Shown piece by piece: positions 13,412-25,261 of a stretch of DNA of 64,000 bases. The translations under genes were made by a program, and so were the position numbers. This stretch comes from Patagioenas fasciata (lineage: Eukaryota > Chordata > Aves > Columbiformes > Columbidae). The first letter of the stretch is position 1. Each line of letters opens with the position of its first letter. The notes beneath the pieces were generated by a model that worked only from the letters and a program-made list of their open reading frames with translations, ran no database searches and had not been told where the DNA came from. The DNA is taken from positions 18,620,867 to 18,684,866 of the forward strand of contig NC_092525.1 in assembly GCF_037038585.1 (NCBI RefSeq), given 5' to 3'.

Positions 13412-13700
13412 ATCTGATTTATTAGAAATGCTCCATTGAGACACAAAGCATTTTTTCTAATAAACCTAGAGGTTAGCACTATTGTTTTCAGTACAGCTGA
13501 CCCTTGGATTTGCTGTAAAACCAGAATCATTAGAAATGCTCCATTGGTTATATTATAGCATTTCTAATGAATCAGAGGGTCAGCTCTCTTGAAATAATGT
13601 AAAATATCTAGATTCATGAGAAAAAACTCCATTGAAATGCATGGAGCGTTTCTAATAAATCCAAATTTTAGTGGAGCTCAACCCTGAATCCATTAAAATG
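13412..13700. repeat. cluster of three related imperfect palindromes
   Basis: Three hairpin-type units share the arm text GATTYATTAGAAATGCTCC. Unit A: arms 13418-13431 and 13448-13464, the right arm with a 3-base A insertion. Unit B: arms 13524-13540 and 13557-13573 match at 16 of 17 positions around a 16-base loop. Unit B also has outer arms 13495-13504 and 13576-13585 that are exact complements (AGCTGACCCT). Unit C: arms 13611-13632 and 13641-13661. A segment after unit C (AGCTCAACCCTGAATCC, from about 13675) resembles the sequence left of unit B. The units start roughly 85-110 bases apart. I do not recognise the family. Confidence 0.75.
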
Positions 13701-14309
13701 TTATGAAAAAATAGTTACTGAGCATGCACCTTAAGTACTTTTTTCTGTGTTAATCTCTCATTTATTTTAAAATGCATTGTAAAAATAGCAAAAGGCATCA
13801 GCAAAAATCTGTTATTTAAAGTCTGCCATTTCCTCAACTTACAGATGAGCAGAGAGCCACTGTTGCCACAGAACAACAGCCCCTGGTACCTCATAACATG
13901 TACTTGGCTCATGTTGTGCTCAAGCAGCTTCCAGGAGGGGGATGCACAGGAACAGGGCTCTGACCACCTCACACCCACTACACCCCCATATCAGACACAC
14001 ACCAAACAGGACTGACTGCCACCAGAGTTACAGGATGCAACTAACACTTTAACTGGATATTTAAATGCTGATTGTCCACAGCAGCTGAAGGCGGTTAATG
14101 ATCATAAGCAGCTGGTCCAAGGGTATTCTCCTCCCAGGAGTGCATCGTTCCTGACTTTGCAAAGGGCCAGCTCACTAAGAACAAGAGAAATGCACCTCTC
14201 ATGGAGGATAGGTCGGAAGTGTTTGGCTTGTGTATCCTATGAAAGAAGCTGAGCCTAAAGTATCTTACCCTTTACTGAATAATAGATATAGAAGAAAATC
14301 TCCCTGTGG
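13701..14309. other. intergenic DNA, nothing recognised
   Basis: Unique-looking sequence between the palindrome cluster and a CR1 copy. No supported gene, RNA or repeat. Confidence 0.4.
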
Positions 14310-14583
14310 CTTCAGGAAGGGGCATCTCAAGTAAAAGCTTCAGTACCAGGGGAGGTTCAGATTGGATATTACGAAAAAATTCTTCATGGAAAGGGCTGTC
14401 AGGCATTGGAACAGGCTGCCCAGGGCAGTGGTGGAGTCACCATCCCTGGAGGAGTTTAAAACGTATTTAGATGAGGTTCCTAGGGACATGGTTTAGTGGC
14501 AGAGTTAGGTTAGGTTATGGTAAGACTCAGTGATCATGAGGGTCTCTTCCAACTGAAATGATTCTAGGATTCTATGATTCTAC
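14310..14583 (+). mobile_element. CR1 LINE fragment, 3' end
   Basis: The text follows the CR1 3' region in order: GGAGGTTCAGATTGGATATTA, TCTTCATGGAAAGGGCTGTC, AGGCATTGGAACAGGCTGCC, CACCATCCCTGGAGGAGTTT, GGTTTAGTGGCAGAGTTAGG, GGGTCTCTTCCAACTGAAAT, and the terminus GATTCTAGGATTCTATGATTCT in two overlapping motifs. It belongs to the same subtype as the copies at 1-186 and 20.7 kb (shared ATGGTTTAGTGGCAG-like text) and is inserted in the same orientation. It is 5' truncated and non-coding. Confidence 0.92.
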
Positions 14584-16329
14584 CGGGTAAGGTACAATGC
14601 ACTCAGGGCACATGTCTCAGGATGAGTTGCCGGGTACCCTGAGGCTTCCACAATTTGCCAGTGTAATTACTGACAGAGAGATTATGTTGTCTGTGCTTAA
14701 AAAGAATCACAGCCTGCTTTCCCCTGCAAGTCAGATGTTTATTCTTAATTTACAATCACAAGGCCAGCAGTAGAATGATTTGGGTTTTTTTTTAGTACTG
14801 CCAAGCTGAATTGGCTTTTTCTACGATTTTTACTGTACAACACTTTTCAAAGCCTGGCAAACTTTCAAGTTTACTTTACAGGCAGATTCAACAGCTGTAA
14901 TCTTCTAAGAATATGTGTCCTAAAGATTAGATGGTTTTGGCTTAATGCAATTTCAGACTTTGTTCTTGGCGTGCAGCTAAATTACATATCCATGGCAGGT
15001 GGCATCTTTAACCTATTTGTCTGATTCACATTTGCAGCTTCATAACTCCCTGAAAACTGGGGCCTATGATATTAAAAATTAGTTATTAATAGTAGCATGT
15101 TATGGGCCAGAACATGAAAAAACAAACAAGTTCTAATTTATTGTTTCACAACATCACAAGAAGTAAACAATGGCAAATTTATTGGAAGGGCATGCAAGAG
15201 TCAGTCCCTCAAACCCATTGTCAGGGAAGAATTGAAGTGAATTTAGTCAGTTTTGAAGATGAATTCCATGGGAAAGTTGCTGTGGCAAGTTCTCATAATG
15301 ATAATAATGCCCATTTCTCTCTTTTTTCAAAGCTGGTGCTTTATTATTGCACCTCTGTGGATGTGGCGCTGCATGTACTGATCAGCTACAGCACTGGGGA
15401 AGAGTTCTGAGAACAGTTTGGATCCGCAACCCTCTGATCTCAGGTAACACATCGCAAAAGCTCTGAAAACACAAGGAAAAGGGATATTTGTAGGTACAGG
15501 CTCAGTTGACAGACCCTGGAGGAGTGGGGTGGGGTTTTGATATACCTGATAAAATGCTGGCTTGACTGTGCTGGAATTGGTGAGACCGATGTTATATTAG
15601 GGTGCTTTCTCCCAGGTGTTTATTCATAAACGGGCAGGGTAAGAGAGCACCTGGAGGTCTGGATGTGGCTGCTTTGTAATCGTGCAGCTCTCTAGCCAAG
15701 GTTCCAGTTTCAAAGCGACTGGAAGACATTGAAAGAAGCTTCTTTTTGTTCCAGGGCAAGTCAGTAAAGCATTTTTGGACAAAGGAGAATCTCTTCTGTG
15801 CTGTGTAACACTGGAACCCCCAATGCTGCATATTATTCTTTAAGGGGTCACACAGCAGCCCCACCAGTGTGATGTACAGCAGGGCTGCGAAGTCCTCAAG
15901 CAGCTTTTCACTTGTGCAGCTTTACAGCCTGCCTTAAACATATTTCTGAATAGTTTGCTTAAAATTAACCACAGGAAGACAATACATTCATCACACCCCT
16001 TTACAAGGCCTTTCAAGGAACTAGGCTTGTGTGTGTCATAGCGTTTTATAGCGACGGTCTTTTGATAGGTCCCCATGCTTGCAGCAAATAACAGAGAAGC
16101 TGGCTCGTCTCTGGTGCAGACTCGGTTCTGTTTATTTTCTGAACGAAGAGAGCGAATCTGCAGTTTGTCAGCTGATGGTGCTCTTCGTTCTGCTGCTTTG
16201 TAACTATACACACATATAAAAAAATGTATATGAAAAGTATATTAATATAATTCTATCTCAACAGATTTAATTCTTAAATGCTACATATACTTCTTTAATC
16301 TCTCATTTTAGAAGTAGGAAAGGTTAGAT
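14584..16329. other. intergenic DNA, no gene recognised
   Basis: AT-rich single-copy sequence. Open frames of 90-123 codons occur (for example 15102-15410 plus, 15840-16211 minus), without recognisable domains, and are most likely chance. Confidence 0.45.
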
Positions 16330-16610
16330 TATAACATCAGGTTAGCTCTCTTTGAAGCAGGTAATAATTAAGTTGATTCACTGTTGCAATTACTGTCAAA
16401 TCCCCCTTAATTACCACGGATTTTATAGCAGCTTCATTATACGTCTGCTGTAATGCATTGTGGCCCAAAGGAGAAGTGTTGCAGGAAATTCTGCATAGCA
16501 TGTATAATTCTAACCTGCAGTTAAAGCTTCTAGTGAAAGCCTCTGCACTAAATTTATCTTTTTTTGACATTTTTCCCCCTATTATTTAAAGCAGTTGAAC
16601 TGGAGTAACA
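16330..16610. promoter_or_regulatory. possible conserved non-coding element
   Basis: A repeat-free block dense in homeobox and octamer-like cores: GCAGGTAATAATTAAGTTG, CAATTACTGTCAAATCCCC, CCTTAATTACCACGG, CTGTAATGCATTGTGGCCC (POU/TEAD-like), GCAGTTAAAGCTTC. No coding or repeat explanation. Enhancer role is inferred from texture only. Confidence 0.25.
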
Positions 16611-19120
16611 CCACTAAAATATACACCTGACTTCATAAGTGAAAATTGATCTCTTAATGGGTATTAGGAAAAAAATGGAGAAATGATAAAATTAGCAGTG
16701 AATTATTCTTGGGAATGTGCTCAGCAGAAATGAAGAACACTTCTGGTCTGGCATCTTGGGGGTGCAAACTTCTGCCCCGTCCTGCAAATCACACACCCCT
16801 GCACAACCTTTCCTTGCTTGAGTAGTCCCACTGAATACCGTTTTTAAGGCTATGCATCAATATTTTCATCCATTGTTCATTTTACATTTTATAAACTGGA
16901 TTATACAAATACAAGGCACATGCACAACCAGTAGCTTTGACGGTTTTTATATTGAATATGCTGTTACAATATAATATAAAAATATTTGATTGATACAGAA
17001 ATTTGGACAATGGTAACACCTGTTTTATTATCAATCACACAGGAATTTTTAAAGCAACTCTTCTTCAGAACCGATGTTCCAACTAACTTTTGTACCAACA
17101 CAGCCTCATGAAACTGCTGCTTTATGGCTCACGTGTCACTGCTTGTTTCCATTGGAAAAATCTTTACAAACCAGGGTCTGTAAATTGAGCCTGCAACAGT
17201 TCAAAACAGATAACTGAATAATGTGTCCCATGGATTCTCTTGTAACGAAGGAATTTACTCCACAGAATATATTAGATGCAGAAAGGGCTTCAGTGTCAGT
17301 GACACTATTGGCAGCTGTGTTAACAGTTAAGGAGCTGGCTTTGTACAGCAGTACAGTTATTAAATTTCTCCAGAGACCATGACTCATTAATCAAATATTC
17401 ATACATCTCTGTAAATACATACTGAACAGAGAATACCCTCAGAGCTGAGCATCCCAGCACAAGTGCTCTTTCATGTAACACTGACAAAATCCTGAGAACA
17501 TGCGGTCATGTTTTGCATTTCTAATGCTCTATGTACTCTTTAGTACCCCAATTCCTAAAAACAGAACACAAATGATCTTACTGATCGCAAGTGTTACACA
17601 GGCACAATTAAAATTGCTTCACTATTGCTTCATACCGTCTTTTTAAAAGTGAAGACAGTGAATCAATTCTTCTGTTCTTTGTTTACCATCAGACCAGTAA
17701 CTTTTTCCCATATGGAAGGAGAAACCCAAGGCCATGCTCCTATTAATACAAGAATTTGTATTAGCATGAAAACAACAAACCACTGGTTGAACTGTGGAGG
17801 CCAAAGAACTTCATATATTTGCAAAGACATGAGCTTGTTGTATTTGACAAATGCTGTATTTTGTGTTTCCACACTGCCATAAAAGCATCACCTCTTCTCA
17901 CCTGCTCCAGGGGAGGCACAAATGCATCTGAACTGAAGTTCTGACCTTCGTCAGGTTGAGATCGTGGTTCAGAGCTGAAGCATCTCTCTGTGATCAGCTG
18001 AAGCTCTTCTCTATAAGCCGTTGAAAAAAATAGAGTTTTCTGTTTGAACTCCCCATCCTAATGCAGTAACATCGAGGACTTTGAGTTTGACGGTTGCAAG
18101 TTGTGGTTTATACTTCTGATTCAGGCTCTCAGTGGGGTGAAGTAGGCAGATGCCTTTATAGAGTGTTATTTGTAGATGGGGATTATCATATCGCTGAATG
18201 TAGAATTTTAATATTCTGTACTATTGTTCTCTACTGAACTCAAGGGAACAAGGGAATGGAAGGGAATGACCTGAGTTTTCAAGTCCAACTCCCTGCAAGT
18301 GTGGCCACCACAAAATCTCAAATGATCTTGCTAAGAGAAGGGGAATTTGCAGAGAAATTCTGGAAAGAGGTGAGTCTCAGATTATATTCCTTTATAGCTT
18401 TTAGAGACTGGGACATAGAATTCACCCCTGGAACTGCATATTTTGAAGGGGAAATTTCTAAACTTGTATAACATCCTTACATTCTATTAAATAATTTGCA
18501 AATGGCCCAGGCTTGGACTCTGATCAGAAAATACTTCCCTTTTTAGATCCTTTCCTAATAAACACAGATACTCTACCTTAAACATCTCCACAGCACCTAC
18601 CGCATTATTTTCAGTGCATTTTAATTTTCTTTAGCAAGGCTTGAAGTGTACATTTTAAAAAGAAAATCCTGTCCTATTTTTAATTAGGGCCCTGATTGAG
18701 ACAGGGTGGCCAGAACCTCCCACGCTACTTCTGTGTGAGACAAAACCCACGCCACCTTGCTGCACGGGTCAGCACGTGCCAATAAAGCCAATAAAAATGC
18801 CCAGAGGGGGATCTGTTGCATGCCATGCAGAAAACAGCACAGGGCTGTGATGACAACCCCTTGTCCACCTGAGTGCAGGGCCCCAGTCCTGGGCATCCTA
18901 CAAGTGATCCCACCACCCTGCATGACCTTATCCACTGGCCCAGTGAGCTGCTGGATGTGGTTAAATACCTAAAACATTGACTTTTATCATGTTCCCTCGA
19001 GGCACAGGAATTTACTGGCAGGATCAGAGTGTAGGAAAGGAGATGGAAAATAAGAACAATGTGTGAATGCTGAGCAGAGAGCCCACAAAGCCTTGGTTTT
19101 AACACATGCCTAAACACCCA
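16611..19120. other. intergenic DNA, no gene recognised
   Basis: AT-rich unique sequence with a GC-richer patch around 18690-18960. Opposed open frames (130 codons minus, 71 codons plus) overlap in that patch without recognisable protein features. Confidence 0.4.
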
Positions 19121-19124
19121 CTAG

Positions 19125-19420
19125 AGCTAGGCGAAAACAGCAAACATTTATTTGCGCGTCTTCTTGCATAAATAAAACCCTGCTGATTTGCTTTGATGGC
19201 ATTTACGACCACATTTATTCATAAACATTAGAGTGAGCAAGTTTTTATTTGCAGGAGCGTTCACAGAAAACAAAAGCCTCGTGAATTCTGGTGTGAATAA
19301 ATACCAGCGAGCTCTCACACGAGAAGGGCTTCTGCAGTCATTAAGTAAAGCTCTTTTTACTGTTCACACCGTGGATTCAAACAATTACAGCTGCCCATGA
19401 ACTGCTTACCAACAGGGAAA
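19125..19420. promoter_or_regulatory. possible conserved non-coding element, forkhead/homeobox-rich
   Basis: This repeat-free block contains several forkhead-like cores in both orientations (CAGCAAACATTTATTTGCG, TTCATAAACATTAG, GTGAATAAATACC, GCATAAATAAAACC) and TCATTAAGTAAAGC. It has no open frame. The clustering is suggestive of a regulatory element, but this is inference. Confidence 0.3.
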
Positions 19421-20703
19421 GGAACTGTTCGTGAAACTCAGTTCATCCCATTAGGCAACAGAAACCATATCATGAACATACCCAGTCACGGGGTCAAGCA
19501 ATGATTACTCAGGGCTCAATCCTGACTCCCTCCAGTGGCCCTTGATGTCTTTTTGTCAATGCAAATAAGTTCTCGGACCCCTTTGCACAATGTTGGCGTG
19601 GTCTAACAAAGATGGTGGGAGGCTGTAGCACCTTTGTGCTGCCAGCAAGCAGCTCGAGGCTGAAACAGAGGTGGTGTAGGAACCGTGTGAGAAGCATTAG
19701 GCTGAAATGCCACTGTGTTTTGTACCTGCCTGTGCTCCACGGGCTGGGGACGTGCGCAGTAGTGATCAGCTGCAGGGTGGGAAAGGAATATAAAGTAACC
19801 CTGAATATTCTGCCTCTTTGGAGGCTCCTAGTAGCACGAGAAGACCTGGGGCTCCAGTGTCCCCCCAAAAGCCATATCACCTTGGATGAAATTGTTGCGT
19901 AAATAGAATACAGGGTGGGTTGGATTTCAAATATGCTGTTTGTACTCATTTGTGGCGTTATTGACCTTTCATAACTCATCAGTGGTTGCTTTTCAGTCCA
20001 TCATTTGAATTAAGAGATTGTCAATAACTCTGAAAATAAATCAAGTCTCCAGAGTGAGTCCATTTTCTTACTGTAATTAATAGCAAACAGGAGATCGTCT
20101 CCCTGCCTCCCCAAAAACTTGTCGTATCCTTCTGGCTGCATAACTGAAGTGCTCACCTGTGTCCCATTACCAATGCTCCTGGGTTGGGAGGGGTAAGTTA
20201 ACAAAAAACCCACAGAAAGACTTACCTTATAGTAAAGTAAGCCAAAGGCAAGGACAAAAACCAAACCCGGAACCTGTTGTTGCCTTTCGAGCACAGCCAG
20301 GCAGCACTCGGGGGAGAGGGAGATTCCTCCTTGCACATCCACGATCCTTGTTTTCCAACTGCATTTTCATGCCAATTGCAGAATAAACAAACCTGATGTT
20401 TAAGTGCCAGTTAATGTATGTAGAGCAACCACTTGTTTGCTGTTACTGCTTTTACTGAGGATCATGTCACCATGCTCAACATCACTCCGGTGTGTTTACC
20501 ACATTGTTTTAAAAGTCCAAGGTCATGTGAACTCACCACGAACAGATCCAGGCTCACACAGTCTTGCCTTGTGCAGGAACCAGGGAAGAGTGAGTTTTGT
20601 TCAGAACATGAAGGCAGCATTTGCTTTGAAAATCAGGCAAGGGGCTGTGTGGTGTCACCTCCACACCAGTTCCCACCGCACCTGTAAGGTCTCTTCTCTC
20701 AAG
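19421..20703. other. intergenic DNA, no gene recognised
   Basis: Mixed composition, with open frames of 156 (19509-19979 minus), 110 and 105 codons lacking recognisable domains and overlapping frames on the other strand. No splice-linked exon chain was seen. Confidence 0.4.
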
Positions 20704-20970
20704 CAGCAGGTGATAGGATGAGAGGAAACAGCCTCAAGTTGTGCAAGGGAGGTTTAGATTTAATATTAGGAAATGTTTCTTCACAGAAAGGGTTGTCAGG
20801 CATTGGAACAGGCTGCCCAGGGCAGTGGTGGAGTCACCATCCCTGGAGGGGTTGAAGAGATGCAGAAATGAGGTTCTCAGGAACATGGGTCAGTGCTAGA
20901 TTTAGGTTATGGGTGGACTCAATGGTCTCAAGGGTCTCTTCCAACCAAAATGATTCTATGATTCTATGAA
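20704..20970 (+). mobile_element. CR1 LINE fragment, 3' end
   Basis: CR1 text in order: GTGATAGGATGAGAGGAAAC, GCCTCAAGTTGTGCAAGGGA, GGTTTAGATTTAATATTAGG, TTCTTCACAGAAAGG, GGCATTGGAACAGGCTGCCC, CATCCCTGGAGGGGTTGAAG, GGTCTCTTCCAACC, ending ATGATTCTATGATTCTATGA. It is the most complete of the plus-orientation copies here, still 5' truncated and inactive. Confidence 0.93.
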
Positions 20971-21759
20971 ATGTAGCAGCTGCCTTTATGTAGTTTTTGC
21001 AGTGGCCTGCTCATGTTCTTGTCATTTAGGGGGGGGTCTCTTTAAAATGTGCCTGCCAAGGGAGGCGTCCCTGGGGGACTCCCACCTGGCTGTTCTCGCA
21101 GGAGCGGAGCTGCTTGGAGACCTGCAGGAACAAATAAGGGTGGCCTCAGTTCTACAGCTCTGCTGCAGCTCGGGTGGCTGGCAAGAGGGAAAACCAGTCT
21201 TGAAAGAAAGGAAGGGCAGCACAAACAAGCGAGTCACCTCGTAGCCACAGATGGGCACCAGCTTAGTCATAGTCTGGAGTATCTTTCTGTTTCTAGGCCT
21301 TCTGGAAGTTGGTCTGCAATTCTCCAGGCTCTGTTTCTCTCTGAGGTAAGTTGTCTCTGCAAACACCGTCTCACTGGGTATGATGGGGTTTGAGTCACTG
21401 GCCGGGTCCTCAAAGAGGACCCTGAGGTCTCTCATTAGTTTGGAAAAATGAGGCCAAGGTCTTTGCTAGAAGAGGAAGGCAGAGTCCCAGCTAATCACTT
21501 AGAGTCCTGAGGTTGTGTCACACTAATATTAGATATTGTAAATACACAAAGAAATGTTCCTTCTAAGGAAAAAAGGAAATGGTGGGAAAGAAAAAAAGGT
21601 TATGAGGTGATTAAAAGCTCAGACTTTGCAAAGAGCTACTATTTGCCACCTTCTGCGGTACGTGGAGTCTGGTTCCATCAGGCAAGCAAGTGCTCAGGCA
21701 GTGATTTGTGGAAGTCCTTTAAGAAAATAGGCCACTGCTGGGTGTGTGAGTAACTAATG
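20971..21759. other. intergenic DNA, no gene recognised
   Basis: Moderately GC-rich just after the CR1 copy, then AT-rich. Open frames of 92-137 codons overlap on both strands between 20966 and 21435. None is recognisable. Confidence 0.4.
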
Positions 21760-21985
21760 CTCATTTGGTTTGTGTTTGAAGGCAGCAGCAGCAACAGTGA
21801 TGACACAAATTAATTGCATGGTTTTCAGGAGATAATGCAGACGAGGTAAAGAGAATTACTATGCGATTAACAGGGTTTCCAATTAAAGTCCCCTGTAGTT
21901 ACTGAAAAACATTAATTTCTAGTAACTTGGTAATTTAACTTGTGTCACCACTGTACACCAGTTCACCAGGGCAATGTGTGGGCTC
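21760..21985. promoter_or_regulatory. possible conserved non-coding element
   Basis: A repeat-free block with clustered homeodomain/POU cores (CACAAATTAATTGCATGG, CTATGCGATTAACAGG, CCAATTAAAGTCC, CATTAATTTCTAG, GGTAATTTAACTTG). No open frame. Enhancer-like by texture only. Confidence 0.25.
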
Positions 21986-23396
21986 ATCTATGCTTGTACA
22001 GGAGAAAAAAAAATATCTGAAAATAGCCTTTAGTTTTTAACAATTATTTGTAGCAGGCTTCAACTAAAACAACACTGTGGTAATCTACAGGATTTGCTAA
22101 CAGATTAAAGTTGCTGTTCTAGCACTGAAGTCTTTCTTGCCCTTAGTCAAAAAGGGGGGAAAAAAAATCTACTATTTAAACTCAGCAAAGGTGTTTTAAC
22201 TGTTACATTTCTTAATCAACAAGTTGCAAAAAGACCAAGACAAATGGAACTTCCAGAGCAGTTTGCTGTTGGGATGGCAGAACTACATTTTTCTTTTTCA
22301 CACTTACATGCTATAGCTCTTATATTTCCATTTGTCCATCTCAGTTACAGGAATACGGAACCCAAGGTCTCCGGAATAGCAGCTCGTTTCTAGAGACACA
22401 GCTGACTGGGGTGGGTACGTGCACATGGGATTTTCTGAGGTAGCTGAACTTCAAGGAGGAAAATCCACCCTGTGATTCGTGCCTGGGCTAACACCGCTGT
22501 ACTGTGGTGGGACGGAGCGGCCCATGAGGTACTTGTAAATGCACAAAAAGCCAACGGGTACAAAGGCCTGGACGTGGAAAACTTGTGGAATTATCAGGCC
22601 TGAGCAGTTTTGTGTTAGTTTGATGACAAAAGGTAATCACCAAGTAGTTTCATTACTGTTTTTATTACGTGTATTCCCAGAAACATCCTTGTGCTCTCAC
22701 CCTGCCTGTTTCAAAATGTGAGTGCACTGGGTGAGCAGTATGGGAAGAGTTGTTCCTTTGACATCGTCCCCATTGCCAGGCTTGGTCCCGGTGATGACAC
22801 CAAGTCTGCAGTGGGGTAGAGCAGATAAAGCCTTTCAAAAGAAATGCAACCTGAGACATATATCAATGTTGTACAGTAACTTTCATTTTAAAAAAATAAA
22901 ATACCACATAACTGGGGGGAAAAGTCCACTGTACAGCTATATATTTTTCTTAGTTTGATGTAACTCACTTTGAACTTCATTACGAATATTGCAGACTCCT
23001 GCACATGAACGCCTCTGAAGCTTATTACATTTTATTGTTATTACTACAACAACAGAAGCTGTAAATGGAAAAGACATTATTGATTCGGCTAATCCACTGA
23101 ATGCAGATTGTTCTTCACTGTGCATGTGTCAGCCATTGGGCCAGTCTGCTCGTACCAGCCTCACAGGGGGCAATTTAACATTTCTGGGGAGAATATTCCA
23201 CAGCCGTGTATTCTCCTGCAGGAATCTTTGCCTTAGGCATCCTCCTCTTCCCCAGGTATGTCCCATTCCCTCCAGCCCCCATACCCAGGCATGTACACAA
23301 CAGAACCTATAAGCCCCTGCTCTGTGACAGCAGCTTTTAACGATGCAGCATAGGATTGCCTTTTTTTTTTTTAATGCGAAAGCAAAGTACAACTTC
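21986..23396. other. intergenic DNA, no gene recognised
   Basis: AT-rich unique sequence with only short frames, no promoter-like CpG cluster and no recognised repeat until the CR1 copy at 23.4 kb. Confidence 0.4.
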
Positions 23397-23500
23397 ATAG
23401 AATCATAGAATGCCCTGAGTTAGAATGGACCCACAAGGATCTTCGAGATCTAGTTCCTGCTCACTGTTACCCAACGGAACCACTCAACAGTTTTGCTTTA
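23397..23500 (-). mobile_element. CR1 LINE fragment, 3' end
   Basis: Starts with the reverse complement of the CR1 terminus (CATAGAATCATAGAATGCCC) followed by GAGTTAGAATGGACCCACAA, GGATCTTCGAGATCTAGTTC and CACTGTTACCCAACGGAACC. It is a short, diverged copy in minus orientation and of a different subtype from the plus-orientation copies to its left. Confidence 0.8.
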
Positions 23501-25261
23501 TTTTTGCTAAAGCTACTTTAACTTGTGCCTCACTGAACAGGAATCTTCTATTTTTTAGCTCTCACTGACATTCACAATTCTCCTCATTTTGACATCTAAA
23601 TTCTATAAACATGTTGTTTACTCCCTCTTCTGGGCTATTAATGAAAAATATTAAGATCAAGCCAAACATCCTTGCATACATGCAGCATCTAAAAGTAATA
23701 TTATGGCAGTTATTAGTAGGATTCGGCAGTGCAGAAGTTACTAATTTAGACAAATGATGTGGGGTTTTGTTTCTTTTTTTCCCTCAAAACAAGGGAACAC
23801 AATCTCATTTTGGCTTTTTGGAATATTAACTCAATTAATACATGCAAATGCACACTCCAGCCCTGACACATTTACGTACCTGATCTAGTTCTGCCTGAAA
23901 CCAATCTATTAGTCACTTCTTTCTCATAAAAGGGAAAAAGGTGCTTTAATGAATACACGTGGTGCTTATTATTTGGATCGACAACATTTGTGCCTTCTGT
24001 GCCTGAACAGCACTTAGAATAGGTTAACATTTGGTTTATAACACAACAATAAAATTTGCCTTTATTGCAAATAAACAGAGTATTCACACCTTACAATATT
24101 GTTTTAGATGCAGGATTATATTCACTCTTAGAGGATCTAATATTAATATAAAAGGCACATGCATTTAATGTTTTCACACCTTTTTTATTTTCCAAGCAGT
24201 GTTAATACTTACTTTAAATATAGCATTTACTTTGTTAAAACATGAATTTATGTACATTAGCTTGCAATCTGAGAACACACACCATCAAGTAATCATTTGT
24301 ACAGTAATAACATGTATCAAAAAAGAAAATAAAAATAAATCACAGCCCAAAATTTTTAACATCCACCCCCCATTTACTTTGATTTAAAAGCTGCACTAAC
24401 AGGAGAGAAGCCTCAAGATTATAGTAGTTGAATCAGGAAACAAACACTGTTCTCCTCTAATAATTGTCTTTAGCTGCTTTGATTGGTTGCAGTTAATATT
24501 AATAGTATAACCTTTAAAAACTGTGGGAAAAGGTAATACTTTATCTTCACCTTTCATATTAGGGCTCCAAAGCAAGCTTAATGAGAAACCATTATAAAAT
24601 CATACCACTAAATAGTATCTTAACTCACAATCCAGCCTATATAATTATATCAGTATTGCAAGTGACAATTATTCCTGACAGATCAAACTTACCTTTCTGC
24701 GCTGCTCGGGCTCTGTGTCACCATTACAGTGCTAACCATTATTTGGGCTTACGTAGAAAGACAGGTTAGAGCTCTACCCTTCCCACATGACTCCAGAACT
24801 CCAATTTTGCTTCTAAACAGAAACAACATGGTCTCAAAGCCTCATGGAGATGTGTCCATGATATAAAACCCATGTGTTTCTTGCAGCCACTGCTCAGGAT
24901 TTGTCCTGGACTGATGGGACATCAGGGTCACAATCAGGCTTCAGGGACTAGCTGGGCATTTGAAGAGGGCAAGGCCAGGATGCAGGGACATTTAGCACAC
25001 CTGGCTCTAAACTATCTTATCTTCGCTACCACAATGTGACATTAAACTCATCCAACTAGGAATGAACAAAAATAATTAGTAAGGATGTTATAAATGACAT
25101 TTTAAAGACTATTAACATATAAAACATTATCATCTTTATGAAAATAGACCAATTTCAGCCCAAGCTTGCCTTTTTGGGGGAAGAGGACACATACATGTAT
25201 TATTATTTTTTTAAAAGGCAAGTGTTCTGGACAGCTGCCAATAATCTGGTGGAAAATGTCC
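23501..25261 (-). other. ATG4C: ATG4C 3' flank with probable 3' UTR
   Basis: The region immediately 3' of the ATG4C stop (read on the minus strand) must contain its untranslated tail. No AATAAA lies within the first kilobase. Candidates on the minus strand are at 24183-24188 and 24061-24066, with a variant ATTAAA near 24163. These would give a 3' UTR of about 1.1-1.2 kb. The true end cannot be fixed by sequence reading alone. Confidence 0.4.
24061..24190 (-). terminator. ATG4C: candidate ATG4C polyadenylation signals
   Basis: Two minus-strand AATAAA hexamers (24183-24188, 24061-24066) and an ATTAAA between them lie about 1.07-1.2 kb beyond the stop codon. They are the first canonical hexamers I could find on the gene strand. 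Their use is inferred. Confidence 0.35.

Noticed and set aside
19509-19979. 156-codon minus-strand frame
   Set aside because: No recognisable domain, antisense frame of similar length, no conserved start or splice context.
1-25000. FOXD3 or other genes expected near ATG4C
   Set aside because: No forkhead-domain coding sequence or CpG island is present here. FOXD3 must lie further to the left.
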